From Certhia americana (Eukaryota; Chordata; Aves; Passeriformes; Certhiidae), in assembly GCA_018697195.1 (NCBI GenBank), contig CM031857.1, positions 66,440,607 to 66,504,606 on the forward strand: DNA of 64,000 bases, in the 5' to 3' direction. How positions within the stretch are numbered: the first letter of the stretch is position 1; each line of letters opens with the position of its first letter. Below are positions 63,244-64,000 of this stretch, piece after piece. The notes under the pieces are model-generated. The model saw only the letters and a program-made list of their open reading frames with translations, made no database searches and was not told the origin of the DNA. The position numbers were made by a program, and so were the translations under genes.

Positions 63244-63304
63244 GAAGGGCTTTAGCTAGAGTTTGAGTTTGCATATGAGGGCATGTGGAGAAACAAATTA
63301 CCAG
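63244..63304 (+). other. candidate 61-nt exon with strong splice sites
   Basis: The acceptor is a long T-rich tract ending CTGCTAACAG (63242/63243 junction). The donor is ACCAG|GTAAGAAAC (63304/63305). All three through-frames contain stops, so it would be a leader, terminal or lncRNA exon. However, an ATG at 63274 starts a short frame (MRACGETNYQ) that runs exactly to the donor, so it could hold a start codon. It lies 5 kb downstream of the second CpG island on the strand expected for a rightward gene. This is the best exon candidate in the window but is unproven. Confidence 0.28.
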
Positions 63305-64000
63305 GTAAGAAACTACCATTCTTCAGAGTTCGCTCTTTTTTTAAATTTTCCTTTTCTTTCCCAGTAAGAGGCACAAGGATAAGTGGCAGCACATGGTTTG
63401 TAGCTGCCCTATTATAGCAGCCCTCACAGAGGCCAGTTCAAAAGTCACAGTTCTGATACTAGCTAATCTGGCAAGAGGATTTCAATGGGTGGATGTGAGA
63501 ATAACATCTGCCTTTCAAATCTTATACTTGCCAACATAGGCATGTGAGGCTTTTTGTTGTTCCAAGAACCTCTCAAGCATAGAAAAGGTAAAAGTCCTAT
63601 GAATTGGAACCACCTGCTTGAACTAATGTTTTGGCAAGCTCTTGCGTTCCTGGAGCTGGTTCAGAGTATTCTGAGCTGTGTGGAATGGGAAAAATCCACA
63701 AAAATTACTTACTGCCCCATAAATATTTCTGATAGTGTAGAGAACAAGCCTAGTAAGTGTGAAACACATACTGTGTCTGTGTGACCACTCCCTATACAGT
63801 CTGGTGTATTCCTGTCTGAGACAAGAGAAGCAGAGCTTAGAGATCAAGAGGCAAGCCACTTTCAGACTTGATGCTGCAAAGAACACAGAGGATTCATTTG
63901 CTATTTTCCTGAATCCTCTAATAGTGCTCTAGACTATTGCATGGTCTCAGTATTTGTTTTGGAGAGCTGAACTGAACGATGTTGAAAGTTTCTGAGAGTC

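Larger units (their letters stand above)
58107..64000. other. AT-rich stretch downstream of second CpG island, probably intron
   Basis: No recognised coding exon or transposon. It carries a D-box palindrome, a G-run array and three candidate exons on the + strand, listed separately. If the second island fires rightward, most of this is intron 1 or intergenic. Confidence 0.5.

Noticed and set aside
63121..63258. CR1-like peptide (LNLARE...NRKG) resembling the CR1 linker
   Set aside because: The matching residues are separated by unrelated sequence and flanks show no CR1 nucleotide similarity.

Overview
This window looks like about 64 kb of gene-poor, AT-rich bird chromosome, with no bacterial-style gene organisation and no coding exon that I can recognise. 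The case for a bird rests on three repeats. Two are clear CR1 LINE copies: 17330-18022 on the + strand and 46640-49105 on the - strand. The third is a tRNA-Ile-derived SINE with a CR1-type tail at 6291-6440 (- strand). A SINE of this design (tRNA-Ile head, CR1 tail, TguSINE1 type) is known from songbirds, so an oscine passerine is the best guess, probably a macrochromosome segment.

Layout. Positions 1-8.6 kb: AT-rich noncoding DNA with an old MIR-type SINE, the tRNA-SINE, a G-run cluster and two candidate microexons on the - strand. Positions 8.6-11.7 kb: a promoter district. It contains a 45-A tract, a CRE-like site, a TATA box, a 71-nt near-perfect hairpin, a degenerate 4-copy tandem repeat and a strong CpG island (10.13-11.66 kb) with consensus splice donors on both strands. 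Positions 11.7-57 kb: a long gene-poor stretch with three CR1 copies, small tandem duplications, a few perfect inverted repeats and some motif-rich patches that could be enhancers. Positions 57.3-58.1 kb: a second CpG island with an RFX X-box and a polypyrimidine tract. Positions 58.1-64 kb: AT-rich DNA with a perfect D-box palindrome at 58.81 kb and three candidate + strand exons bounded by good splice sites, the best at 63244-63304.

The simplest reading is two promoters about 46 kb apart. The left island probably fires leftward (- strand, donor at 10895) and possibly also rightward. The right island probably fires rightward. Most of the window would then be first introns plus the intergenic interval. 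I could not name either gene. The predicted ORFs of 100-300 aa in the islands come from GC-rich composition, and the others are short chance ORFs or CR1 remnants.

I found no CRISPR array, toxin, viral gene or clear new protein system. The most notable unexplained item is the hairpin at 9707-9777.
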